Origin: Chamaecrista fasciculata
Taxonomy: Eukaryota; Streptophyta; Magnoliopsida; Fabales; Fabaceae
Reading direction: 5' to 3'
DNA: 64,000 nt
NCBI GenBank assembly: GCA_003254925.1
Contig: QANZ01000295.1
Location: 55,226 to 119,225, forward strand
Shown: one piece after another, positions 22,091-32,691 of the stretch
Layout: each line of letters opens with the position of its first letter
Numbering within the stretch: the stretch's first letter is position 1
Notes under the pieces: generated by a model
What the model was told of the DNA's origin: nothing
The model's input: only the letters and a program-made list of their open reading frames with translations
Database searches by the model: none
Made by a program: the position numbers and the translations under genes

Positions 22091-23319
22091 TTACTTTTAA
22101 GTAATTTATTAAATAAGCACCATATACTATTGTTGGGATATTGCTTGAAAATTAGTACCGCGTTACCTAGGTTCAAAAGGTGGAGTGGGTGTCAAGTCTT
22201 TAAAAAGAGTCCAAAGGTCTTTATAGTAATCAAGTCACACACTTTAATTTTATAGTTGAATTTCGATCCTCCTCTTTATTCTCTTGTTCTTGAGAGGTGT
22301 GTGGGTGTATTTATTATTATATACTTCTTTATTCTCGTGTTCTATAGTGATGTGAGGTTCATTTAATATTTGCATCTTTATTCTCATGCTTTAAAGTAGT
22401 GTGAGGTGTGTTAAAATATTAGTGTGACTGTACTTGGGACATGAGTTATGAGAATCTTATGTGATGTAAAAATTTTCATATAGTATTTTTCTCTAGTTGT
22501 CTCTTGGCGGCAATCGTGATTTTTTTTTTTTTCAATTTGGGGTTTCTATGTTAATTTTTCTTGTATTGTGATTGTGCTTTTTTATTTTATTTCTCTGGTT
22601 ATTCTCAAAGGGAAAAAAGTTCTTTTGTTTTATTTTATTATTTTTCCCTACAATTAAATATCATCATATTATTAATAATTTTATTGATATATTTCTATAT
22701 ATATTACTATCTATATCTTATTTGATATTTAACATATATTGATTTAAATGTCATTAGGCTTAAATAAATACCATTGGGTGCTCAAAATAACGAAACCATG
22801 ATCCCATCTCTAGTTGATATATTATAAATGTGTTTGATGGGATAAGACTTTTATAGTATAGTACTTTACCATTTTTATTTTGGTGGGTGACAATTAATGA
22901 ATTCTTAGAAATTTTGTCGAAACACTCGAAAGGATCAGTCACAGCCCTATGAATCTATGACATCTTCCCTATCATATATGTGTGTTGTAGTAAGATAATA
23001 TTTATGTGGAATTCATGACTTGTAAGTATGGAATGTTACTTATATTTTGCATTAATCAATGATATCTACTTTATGTTTCAGCAAACATTCCAAGTTATAG
23101 AAGCCTAAATTCCTTTTGTGAAGACAGAGTCCACATGCAAACTCATTATTAGTTTCTTTTTACATAATATTATCATATATTATAATTTTTTTGCATGAGG
23201 AGATTTAGATTATATATAGCCCCAAAAATGCAATAAGTTCTTATGATTAACTTAATAATTTAATAAAAAATACAATAGGTTAATATAAAATAGATTAATT
23301 CTTTTAGAATAAAATTAAG
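22091..23319. other. No gene seen
   Basis: AT-rich intergenic sequence. Some T-rich stretches with GT-rich words at 22280-22420 but no domain-bearing frame. Confidence 0.55.
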
Positions 23320-23968
23320 GGTAAATCACACTTTGGTACCTGTGGTTTGGTCATTCTACTTTGATACTCTGTGGTTTAAAAAGTGACATTCTGATTGTGG
23401 TATTCTGTTAACACTTTTGTACCCTAAGCTATAATTTAGTTAGAAAATTAATAGAAATTGACATTTTTTGGGCTATTTTGTAATTTTAACCATAAGAACT
23501 TTTGCAAAAATTATATAATGACCCCCCAATATTTTTAGAAAATTACAAACAGGTCCCTGAATACATATTATCTAGGGACAAAAATGAAAATTATAAAAAA
23601 GTTTTAGAGTCAAAACATAATATTTGAAAAATATAAGACAAGATAGAATTACAAAACAGTCCCAATATAGAAAAATTGTGCAATCTAGTCCTATTAAGAT
23701 CTAAAATTTTGTGTTTTTAAGGACTATTTTGAAGATAATTAAATATTTATGGGTGTTTTAGAAATTTTAGCATATTTTTCTTGCATTAAAATTGACTTTT
23801 ATCCCCCAAAGATGGTTAAAATTATGAAATAGCTCCAAAATGCCAAAATTTTTAACATAATTAAAATGTTAACAGAGAATACCACAGGGTACCAAAATGT
23901 TACTTTTTAAACCATAGGGTATCAAAGTAAAAATGACCAAACCACATGATACCAGAGTGTAATTTACC
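23320..23968. mobile_element. Mutator-like foldback element with exact 9-bp duplication
   Basis: The ends read GGGTAAATCACACTTTGGTA and, complemented, GGTAAATTACACTCTGGTAT. The arms pair for over 100 bp. The nonamer TAAAATTAA is found exactly on both sides (23311-23319 and 23969-23977). No coding capacity. Confidence 0.85.
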
Positions 23969-24040
23969 TAAAATTAAATAATTGTTGCCCCTTTAATTTG
24001 ATGTGAAGTGAAATGAAGGGTAATGTCACTAAAAAAAATA

Positions 24041-24330
24041 GGTGAAAGTGCACTTTTAGTTTCATAACTTTTTCTAGTTATACTTTTAGACCCATATTTT
24101 TTAGTCAGGTTTCATAATTAGTCTCATATCTTTTAAGTTGTAGAATTGGTTTTATATCTTTATCAAAGGTTCCACATTGTTGGACTAACGGTGAAATTTC
24201 TTACAAAGATATTAGACCAAGTTTACAACAAAAAAAAGATATGATACTACATGAGACTAATTTTGCACTTGACCAAAAGATATGAGACTAAAAGTGAAAA
24301 AAAAAATGAGACAAAAAATACACTTTGACC
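24041..24330. mobile_element. Short foldback MITE, same group as 5071-5511
   Basis: GGTGAAAGTGCACTTTTAGT at the left and, complemented, GGTCAAAGTGTATTTTTTGT at the right. The inner arms are the same 'ttggtctcatatctttt' phrases. The flanking nonamers agree only at 6 of 9, so the insertion is old. Confidence 0.6.
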
Positions 24331-24699
24331 AAAATTTTATTAGTGGAGCAATTTATTTTTCTTTCTCCTTCTTGTCATTTTTTGAACTTTTAATTTACTT
24401 TTATTTATAAATGTGCTCTATCAAAGAGCTTTTACAAACATTGTCACTGAATGAAATTTAGGGTCTGTTTAGGAACAGCTTAATCTTAATCTCATCTCAT
24501 TCAATCATCATCTCATCTTAGGATTGGATGAACAGTACTGGTTTGGTGTTTATTGGAATCATCATCTCATCTCATCCACATCATCATTCCATCCACAATA
24601 TCATCCAATTTTCTCTTACATTTACTAAACTACCCCTATTCATATACCTATATTTACCTACACTTTAATAAAATAATAAAATATGCGGATGGGCAATTT

Positions 24700-25012
24700 G
24701 GGGATTTCTAGGGTTTCGGTGGCAGTTTCGTAATTATAGTTGCCTTGCTTCTTTATGTTGGTGTTTTCTTCGATGAACCCTAGTTTGTTGCCGCTTTGTC
24801 CTCGCTGTCGTCTCGCTTCCTCGTTGCTGCCGTCTTGTTCTCGTCGTCTCGTTCTCTTTCTCATCGTCTCGCTTCACATTCCAGGGAAGACGATCTCCGG
24901 ATTCAACACGAAGGCGAGTTCTACAGTGCCTCCATTTTCTCCTCTGTTTTCGTTTAAGTTTTCTCTTCAATGTGAAACTTTCTCCTCTTCCCTCTTTAAA
25001 GATTTTAGAAGG
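24700..25012 (+). other. Possible untranslated first exon of the GRF gene
   Basis: A C/T-rich, comparatively GC-rich patch ends in AGAAG followed by GTAATC, a fair splice donor, about 850 bases before the GRF zinc-finger start codon. It looks like a plant 5' leader rather than coding sequence. This is inference from composition and one splice signal. Confidence 0.3.
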
Positions 25013-25856
25013 TAATCTGGAGTCTGAATATCTTGAAGATATATATATGTATGGGTTTGATAGATGTTTGATAGATGAATAAAGAGAAAAAATAGTCCTT
25101 TTATGTTTTATTTATTTCTATTTCAGCCCTCTATGTTTGATAGATGTCACATGGCTAGTTTTGAGCTCAACTTCATGTTAGGTCAAGAAAATGTGACTTG
25201 AGTTGTGTTCAGACCAGTTATGTAATATTTAGAGATTTATTTCTATTTCAGCCCTCCTAGTAGAAGTGATGATTTTATTTAGAGATTCTTCTCAACAAAC
25301 CAAACAGCACGTAAATCATCTGGAAATATATATTTGGTGACGCCTTTATTATCAATGACATTTTGTTCTTTTCCCTAAAAAAAAAATTGAATATTTGATG
25401 GCCATACGTATGATGTATCTAGTTTTTACCCAGCTTGCTAAAACTTTATCGTCTGGCTTTGAGGTTAATTTGTCATCAATGTCTAATTCTAGATCTGTGT
25501 TTCTGTTTCTTTGGATTTTATTTGGAATGAACTGAAGCTTGTATAATGTTGAGCTTGAGGAAGCATGTTGAAACTTGAATGACTTAAAAATTATTGTAGG
25601 GCAAGTGTTGTGAAGTAAGAGGGATTGAGGGAATGTTAAATGTTTTGTTTCTTTTCTGATATGATTGTTATTTGTTTCCATAGAGCTCTGTGACTTATCT
25701 TGAGGAGTGTTATAGTTAATATCAGTTGTAAACTAAGGAAATGTATATTGGTTGGACAGTACTATTTCTGGTCTTAAAGTTCTGCATGAGTGAAGGATAA
25801 TTGGAGATCCTTATCCTATTCTGTTTGTTGAAAAAGTTCGTCTATGGTGTAGTAGC

Positions 25857-26341
25857 ATGGCTTCTTCATCCACAACTGGGCGTCGTTCAATATCAAGTCA
25901 TGTGAGCCTCAATTTGTTGTGTGATTGTGGTGCTGATTTTGTTTTGAAGACCTCGCATACTAAAGAAAACTCAGGTCGAAAATTTTGGGGATGCCCATAT
26001 TACCCGGTATGTATCCGTACTTGCAGTTTTTGTACCATTTAATGGGATGTCTATGGTCAGCCCTTGTAGAATATGTTGACTGTTAAATTTTGGTGCAATA
26101 TTAGGATGAAGGATACTTCAAATTCTTCGCATGGGATGATCATGTTAGAGATGTAATAGATATTGATGCAAATGAGGTCAAAAGGAGGCTTATACGTGTT
26201 TTGAGAGAATTTGATGGTGAACGAAAGAAGAGTACAACTGCTCAATGTAAGTTGGCTACACAAAAGAAAAGAGTCTCCGTTATTGCTCCCTTGGCCTTGT
26301 TGTCTCGTGGATTGTTATCATTTGGCTGTTTATTTTGGTGA
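25857..26341 (+). CDS. GRF-type zinc-finger protein inside the Harbinger element
   Basis: Two exons (25857-26006 and 26105-26341) joined by a GT...AG intron give 128 residues without a stop. Residues 20-62 are a GRF zinc finger: CDCG, then GRKFWGCPYY and a KFFAW end. A basic helical segment (KRRLIRVLREF) and a hydrophobic C-terminal tail (VIAPLALLSRGLLSFGCLFW) follow, the layout of the large plant family of small GRF proteins with a terminal membrane segment (At1g43920-like), whose function is poorly known. In the family the residue before KFFxW is usually Cys; here it is Phe (TTC; TGC would be Cys), so one zinc ligand is lost. An alternative is a third exon after a GTAAGT at 26247. The gene runs opposite to the transposase genes. 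The frame is intact, but the missing Cys suggests decay. Confidence 0.7.
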
Positions 26342-26993
26342 CAATGGGGTAGTGAATTTGGACAGGGTAGGACCTTTTGGCATTTGGAATCTATGACTTT
26401 TGTAATGCAAGATTATTTTGCTATGACATTATCTTGCCTTTGTTGTATGAGATACCTATTAGTTGGTTAACTTTTGTTGTATTTATGTTTTTAAAACTCC
26501 AAAGCATTGAACTAACTGACTTTGTGCTCAGCAATCAAAAATATGAAGTTCATTTTCAAATGCTATGAATATTGAACTACATTTGCATAGGTATCTTAAC
26601 ATCACTGCTTACACTGAGAATGAGAATCTTATGTATATAAGTGTTTGCACTACAATCTTATGTAAATTTGTTGGACAATGAAAAAATGTTAGATTGATGC
26701 ACGAATGATCAATTTTTGGTAAGTTATTGCACTACAATCAAGCATTTATAATCTATTGCTATCATAGACCACGAGAAGAAAAGAACCTTTGTACTCAGGA
26801 AGAATGGGATGGCAGATGCAGGTAAGTGATGTAGCATAATATTACTAATGGCACGATTAATGGTCGTTACAAAATTCAGGGACAAATCCATCGTTAAGCA
26901 TTTCACCACACTAACATTAAAACAAAAAAAAAAGACATACATATTTATCACTGCTACATTAATATTCATCTACAACTAATAAATAGTAATTAC

Positions 26994-27964
26994 TTAACGA
27001 CCTTGACAATACTGAACAACAAGTTCATCACGCATGCGGTCTCGCATATCTTGCATACTACCTGGTGGCCACCCAAAGTCTTCAAGGATCGGTTCGTCAA
27101 CATCATTCGGTTCAAACAGTTGGCCCGCTAGAGCTGCTGCACAATCAATGTCTTCAGAGTTTTCAATTCTGATGAAATTGTGAAGGCCCATAGTGGCCAT
27201 CACAATTTGGACTTGTGTATCGAACAGAAACATTGGCATTTTTTTCAGAACTTTCCACTTATTTTTCCATGCTCCAAATGCACGCTCAATGGTGCATCAT
27301 ATCCTTGAATGGTTGTAGTTGAATATCTCATTTGGACTGTTAAACTGCATTTGTCTGTAGAAGTCTGGTACGTGATATATACTTCCCCTATAGGGCCCGA
27401 GGAAGCCTGTAGTAGTTTGATAACCGGAGTCGACAAGATAATATTTCCCCATAGGGGGTTCCGGGAACCGTAAGTGTGGGGTGGTCCTGGCTGTGTGCAA
27501 AATTTGGGCATCATGCATACTGCCGTCCCAACCGGCTACTACATACGTAAATAACATATCCCAGTTGCAGATGGCAAGCACATTTTGGGTGGCCGTCCCT
27601 TTTCAGCCAATAAACGGAATTTTTTGGCTAGCCTCAAAACACATGGCACGTGCGTACCATCGATTGCACCGATTGCATGCTCAAATGGTGTACCCTGGAC
27701 TTTTTCATGAATATGACTTTGGTCGCCGGGGACAATATAATCGTTTGCCATGCGAACCATTGCGTCCAAGACCGTGTAGAAGTTCTGGTGAATCGTTTGC
27801 CCTGAGTGTTGGAAACGCTCCTGCAATCTTCTATTTGACTCCCCTGAAGACAGAAAATATAAGAACATTCCAACCGATTCATCAACTTGGACTTGCTCAG
27901 TATCTTGCAGACCATAGTCAGTTTCCAATCTATAACATAACGCATCGAACACGTTGTGCATCAT
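26994..27964 (-). pseudogene. PIF/Harbinger DDE transposase, broken
   Basis: This is the enzyme that would cut and paste the element. From the minus-strand start at 27964 the frame shows the N-terminal ERFQHSGQTIHQNF region and AIGAIDGTHV with the first catalytic Asp. After a run of six A (27620-27625) the homology moves to another frame, where VVAGWDGSMHDAQIL, KYYLVDSGY (second Asp) and TIERAFGAWKNKW (catalytic Glu) follow. Thus the DDE triad is present, but the gene has one frameshift and two TGA stops (27603-27605, where the family has an Arg, and 27297-27299). Both stops could come from CGA by C-to-T change. An acceptor-like CTTCACAG precedes 27964, so a first exon lies upstream and is not identified. 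Inactive. Confidence 0.88.
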
Positions 27965-28846
27965 CCTGTGAAGGAGTGAAGACGAAGAAAATGATTGAAT
28001 AATTAAAATAAAAAATAACTTAATAACTGAATAATTAAAAAATAACTTAATAACTGAACAAAATATATTTCACAGATATAGATATATTTATTAAAATGAC
28101 GTATAATTGAATAATTAAAATAAAAAATAACTTAATAACTATAAAAGAAATCATTTTTAAAGTATGTGATGGATTTATAATAAAAACTAGAATACGTAAT
28201 TGTATATTTTAATATTTATTTATGAAAAGTAGTATTATTATTATTATTGTTATTATTTCATAGGCTTATCTAATTTAGTTCTAGAAATACAAAAAACTAA
28301 AACAAATTTTTGTCTCATTTTTATCCATCAATACTAGACTAGATATTTTTAAAACTAAAATAAATCTCTCTTATAAAAAAATTCGAAAATGAATTACTTT
28401 TTTAAGCAAGACAAGACTTTTTTTTTTTATGCTGTTGAACTATAAGTTTATACGAAAATGCCTCGGTTCAATTACACATTAGAAGGATACATATATAGAG
28501 GCCATGTTTGACGAGAATATAAAACAGAGTAACAGGAAAAGGATTATGCAAACTGTCATGACAACAAAGCAAAAAACGCAAGGCATCATAGAGTCACCAA
28601 TTGTTTCTTAACCTGCTTTTTATATTGAATTTCACAAGCAGTGCACAGTCTTTAATTTAACAGAATATCAACAAACCAAATGCTTGACTTCAGCATTAAT
28701 TATTACACAAAAAAAACTCCTTACAAAGAGTTTAACGAGTTAACTATAATGTATACAAAAGGAAATCCTTACAATTTTTTAAAGAAATCTGATCAAAGGT
28801 GAGATAGATTGATTGTATAACCTGAAGCGAGGAATGCTTGACTTAC

Positions 28847-29343
28847 CTGTTTAAACTTGAAAGTTGGTGTGATATAGTATTCCTTATCACCAAATTCACC
28901 CAAAGGGATATCTATAGGACCTCTAGAGTAAGTGAGGAAAAAGGTAGGTGGTCCTTTGGAGAGAGTTGGCCCCTCAAAAGCCAGTATTCTCTTCGTCCTT
29001 TTTTTCTGCATTTTCCAGAGTCTTAGGTCCCTATATCCTCTGTAATTCCGTTCTAAAAGCCCAAGTAATGGTTGAACTAACTTGTTTATACTGATATCAG
29101 TAATACAAGCACAAGTTCTATAAGATCAAAGAGAAAGAAAGAAATCATGTATAAAATCAAGGTGACAAAAAGAATTTTGTAATCACTATAACAGAAAATT
29201 CAGACACGTTTTAACTTCATGAAACCAGATATTTTTCGTTTTAACTTCACTAAGATTTGTACTTACATATGCCTCCCATTAAGGAAATCCACCTTGCATA
29301 TCTTTTGCAGCTGCACTCTTTCTGCTTCTTTTGATTTGGTTTC
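28847..29343 (-). pseudogene. Two spliced-looking exons of an unrecognised gene, probably captured
   Basis: Exon one (29267-29343) runs from a TGTGTGCAG acceptor to a GTAAGT donor; exon two (28847-29039) runs from ATTACAG to CAG/GTAAGT. Together they make 270 bases with one open frame across the joint, including the segment ILAFEGPTLSKGPP and ...IPLGEFGDKEYYITPTF. I do not recognise the protein. It does not look like either Harbinger protein, and no start or end is visible. Strong splice signals and an open frame point to a fragment of a host gene picked up by the transposon; alternatively these could be unrecognised upstream exons of the transposase gene. Confidence 0.45.
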
Positions 29344-29622
29344 CTGCACACAACAAAATCATACATATATTAATGGTCAGGTTAATAATGAAGAAGGACA
29401 CTACAGCACAGAGGCAACAAACACTTATTATGGCATCATCAGTAACAAAAATAACAAACCCCACTTTGAAAAGCAAAGATAGATAGATAGAGCCATGCAT
29501 TCAACAGTTTACATTACAGACACTCATCACGAAAGTATAGTCATAACAAACCATATAGTTCCATTCAGTACACAATTAAAAAGATCCAATATTTTAAGGT
29601 TACAACACAAAGATAATTCAAA

Positions 29623-30806
29623 TCAAGCAGGTGGGAACATGTCACCGTCATGGGGGAAGTTGTTTTCCTTCGGCGGGAACTTGTTGTCCACCATGGCCTT
29701 CAGCCATTTAAGCACAACATCCTTATTGACCGTATGTTGAGCTAGGAACATAGATAATAGTTCTGGGTCCCTGAGCACCTTGGTGCAGTCAATGTAAAAA
29801 CGAGACCCAGCCTCCATCCCAGGCAGCTGTAAAAGAAGTGCGAACATTCTTTCATGATGGTTGAGTGATGTGACACCACCGCTGTAACCACAACTGGGAG
29901 AGCCTCCTTGTGTGAAGTTTTGACAAGTGCTGACAAAGTTATTCATCGAGGCGCTCATCTCAAAAAGTCCATCTGCCACTCGTCTCTTCGACCGCTGCTG
30001 CGCCACAGCCTTTCCCTTTCGTTTGTCGCCAATTTGCCTACTCATAGGTTGTGGAAACCCATGGATTGATGGGTTTGGTTGGGAGACTACCGGGGGCGGG
30101 GGCGGGACCGGCGGTGCGTTGCCATCTTCTTCATTGCTGGACTAGTTGTCCATCACATTAGCCGGGTTCTGCAAGACCTCATCCATATATGGGCGGTAGG
30201 CAGTGTCAACTGGTTCGTCGTTCGGCAATGCATTGTCAGCCTCAAGCTCTGATGTGGGTTCGTTTTGAGGATACAGGTAAGCTGCAGGGGTTCGTGCATG
30301 AAAACCTGTTGCGATCGCATCGCCAAACAACTCCTCCAGCAACTCTTCGTGTTCGAGTGGTTTCTTCTTAAACTTCTTTAACTTCGGTTTTCCCTACACA
30401 TTGAAAAAGGAACAATAGATTAGCCTTCTACTTCAAACCTTGTTTATTACACATAGTTCAAAAATCAATCACATACGACCTGTAGTCTGGCCTTCCACCA
30501 CTCTTCTGACGCTGATATCGTGCTTCCATTCAGCCAACCAATCCCTGATGCAGCGTGCTTTAGTTCTTTCCACCCACGCAAATCACCCTTCAGCAAATCC
30601 CATTTGGTCCTAAATTGTTGGGGTGACAATGTCTTGGGGAAGATCTTCTTGTTCATCCTCCTCATGAGATTTGCCTTTCCGGGGTCGTTAAATGATCCCC
30701 CCACGAAATGTCCTACGCGTTTTTCATCGACGCAAATTTCCAAGAACCATTCTACCCACTGAGAGGGCCACACAAATTTCTCATTTCCTGCCATCTTTCC
30801 CTGCAT
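29623..30806 (-). pseudogene. Myb/SANT-like DNA-binding protein of the Harbinger element, one stop codon
   Basis: Two exons (30480-30806 and 29623-30393) with a GT...AG intron join in phase. The first encodes a Myb/SANT-like domain: WPSQWVEWFLEICVDEKRVG, then LSPQQFRTKWDLLKGDLRGWK and GIGWLNGSTISASEEWWKA, as in the accessory protein that brings Harbinger transposase to the nucleus and to DNA. The second has an acidic middle, a proline-rich stretch, a basic RSKRR patch and a C-terminal helical region. The only fault is an amber codon at 30142-30144; the frame is open on both sides (about 365 codons in all). The start is the ATG at 30806; one at 30794 is also possible. Confidence 0.8.
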
Positions 30807-31927
30807 AGATCCAAATATAATCAACTGGAATAAACATAAGTTTCTTTTTTAAGAATCAAATTTTCTCGCTTTTTTTGCTTTTATACACACAGATCACGGA
30901 CTATTCCACTCATCCTATTAATAAACTGACAATGTATTGAACAAAAACAAAACATTTGTGAGCTCCAAACCTTACCAAAATGAAGTACAGAAATTAATGA
31001 CATCAAACAAAATCATAGAACTATATATCTAATGCTATGAATATTACACATGCAATGTCATTCACAGTTCCTTAAAGAAACAGACAAATTATCTCATACT
31101 AAAAACTCATTCTTCAGTTTAATCTGAAATTTTATAAAAAGTTATAATAAAATACTTTAAAATCGTACTTAAGTACATGAATGGAAAATCTCCCGTTATT
31201 AAATTCCATAAGAGATTGCTCTTAGATCCAGCGAACAAAGTGACTAAACAATAGGAATCAGCTTGATACCAGAATTATTAAAAAATAATACATTGCAAAG
31301 AACATCATCTACAGAAAAGTTCAGCTGCAAATTTTGTCAAACACTATATGAGCAAACCCTTAATGATAAAAGAGACGATGATTCAGAATTTCTAAACTCC
31401 ACCATAAACCCAGAAAGCCAATTTTCCAATTTAGCTGAAGATGATGAAACTAGGAATCAGCAAATCACTTACCACTGTGCACGAGAGACGAGCTTTCGGT
31501 AAGGTGGCTTCACAAGGTCACGCGTTTTGACAGATCTATCGACGGAAAGGACGGACACCAACCTTCGATAGAGTATCGGCGATTTTGGATTACTGTCACA
31601 GTCATGCAAAAGAAAAAGAAGTGAAACTCTACAAATTTGCTTACTTGACGGCCGACCTTTGACTACGGTGCCTTAAGATAGTGGCGATCTGACTATATGG
31701 ACAGCAACAGTTGATCGAGCAACGGCTAGGATAGAGGGAAAATGGGTCGCGTATGTGGGAAGATGGTGGAGACAATAATGATGGCCGCTGATCTCTTCAA
31801 GGGATATATGTTTTTTTTTAACATCTATTGAAGGGAAAAAAATGATAACGGTAATATTTTTTCAAGGACAAAATACAAAATGGCCCACGTGTATGTATAG
31901 GGTTAAATCATTGGATTAAAAAATAAA

Positions 31928-32089
31928 GGGTTAAAGGGTTAATTTGGTCCTAAATGTTTGCCCAAATGTTCATTTTGGTCCACCATTAATCATTTTGCTA
32001 ACATTTAGGACCAATTTGCACATTTATAAAAATAATGGACAAAAATGAATATTAGGCCATACATTTAGAACCAAAATGAACCTTTCACC
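31928..32089. mobile_element. Foldback MITE nested in the Harbinger element
   Basis: The arms 'ggttaatttggtcctaaatg' and 'catttagaaccaaaatgaac' are inverted repeats of the 21.6-kb family. A longer, differently deleted version of the same insertion is present at the matching place in the 38.1-kb derivative, so it entered before the two elements separated. Confidence 0.6.
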
Positions 32090-32691
32090 ACACATTTTAT
32101 TACAATTTAGTGTTGTTTTGTAATTCGCAATCTGGTCCTCAAACTATTATTTGTTATTTTTTTGTCGTTCAATTTCATAAATAGACCCGATTATTGATGA
32201 CTGGGGTTTTCTACAGGCACCGAGTTATCATTTACACATGTTAGAGATTGATTAATTGGAACGGTTCGAATTTATGGACCAAATTGTATTCTTAAATTAA
32301 TTTTAATATTATTTTCATTTTGGTCTAGCATTTCATCTAACAAGATTGACCCTAAACCCTCAATCCAAAAATATCTCATCCTCACGCTTTCCAATATCAT
32401 CTCATCTCAATATCATTCCAATCAAACTACACTCAAACACCTATCATCTCATCTCATTATTTCCTACCATTTCTACCCCTATACAAATTTCAAAAATCCA
32501 TAAACTTATTTCTACCAACCACAATCATTACATACCCTTTTATATAATTTCACACCCTATTTAACATCATTTTCTCTAAAATCACCCAAACACCAATACA
32601 TTATCTCATCTCATCCAATTAAAACATAATCTCATCCCATCCATTTGGTTGAACTTAGATTGAAATCATATTTCTCCCAAACAGACCCTTA

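Larger units (their letters stand above)
24461..32688 (-). mobile_element. 8.2-kb PIF/Harbinger transposon carrying extra genes
   Basis: The left end GGGTCTGTTTAGGAACAG and the right end, complemented, GGGTCTGTTTGGGAGAAA are inverted repeats, and TTA stands on both outer sides (24458-24460, 32689-32691), the 3-bp duplication of PIF/Harbinger. The subterminal regions share 'catctcatc' repeats. Inside, on the minus strand, lie a Myb-like protein gene and, after it, a DDE transposase gene, the normal two-gene set of the superfamily. Both are damaged. It also contains a GRF zinc-finger gene on the plus strand and exons of an unrecognised gene on the minus strand. Excluding these, the layout is that of a formerly autonomous element. 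A 1.33-kb derivative lies at 38.1 kb. Confidence 0.88.

Noticed and set aside
24658-25015. Arg/Glu-rich minus-strand frames and an overlapping plus-strand frame
   Set aside because: Low-complexity overlapping frames in a C/T-rich leader-like patch; no domain and no splice support.
27481-28002. 173-residue plus-strand frame
   Set aside because: It is the shadow of the Harbinger transposase on the other strand.
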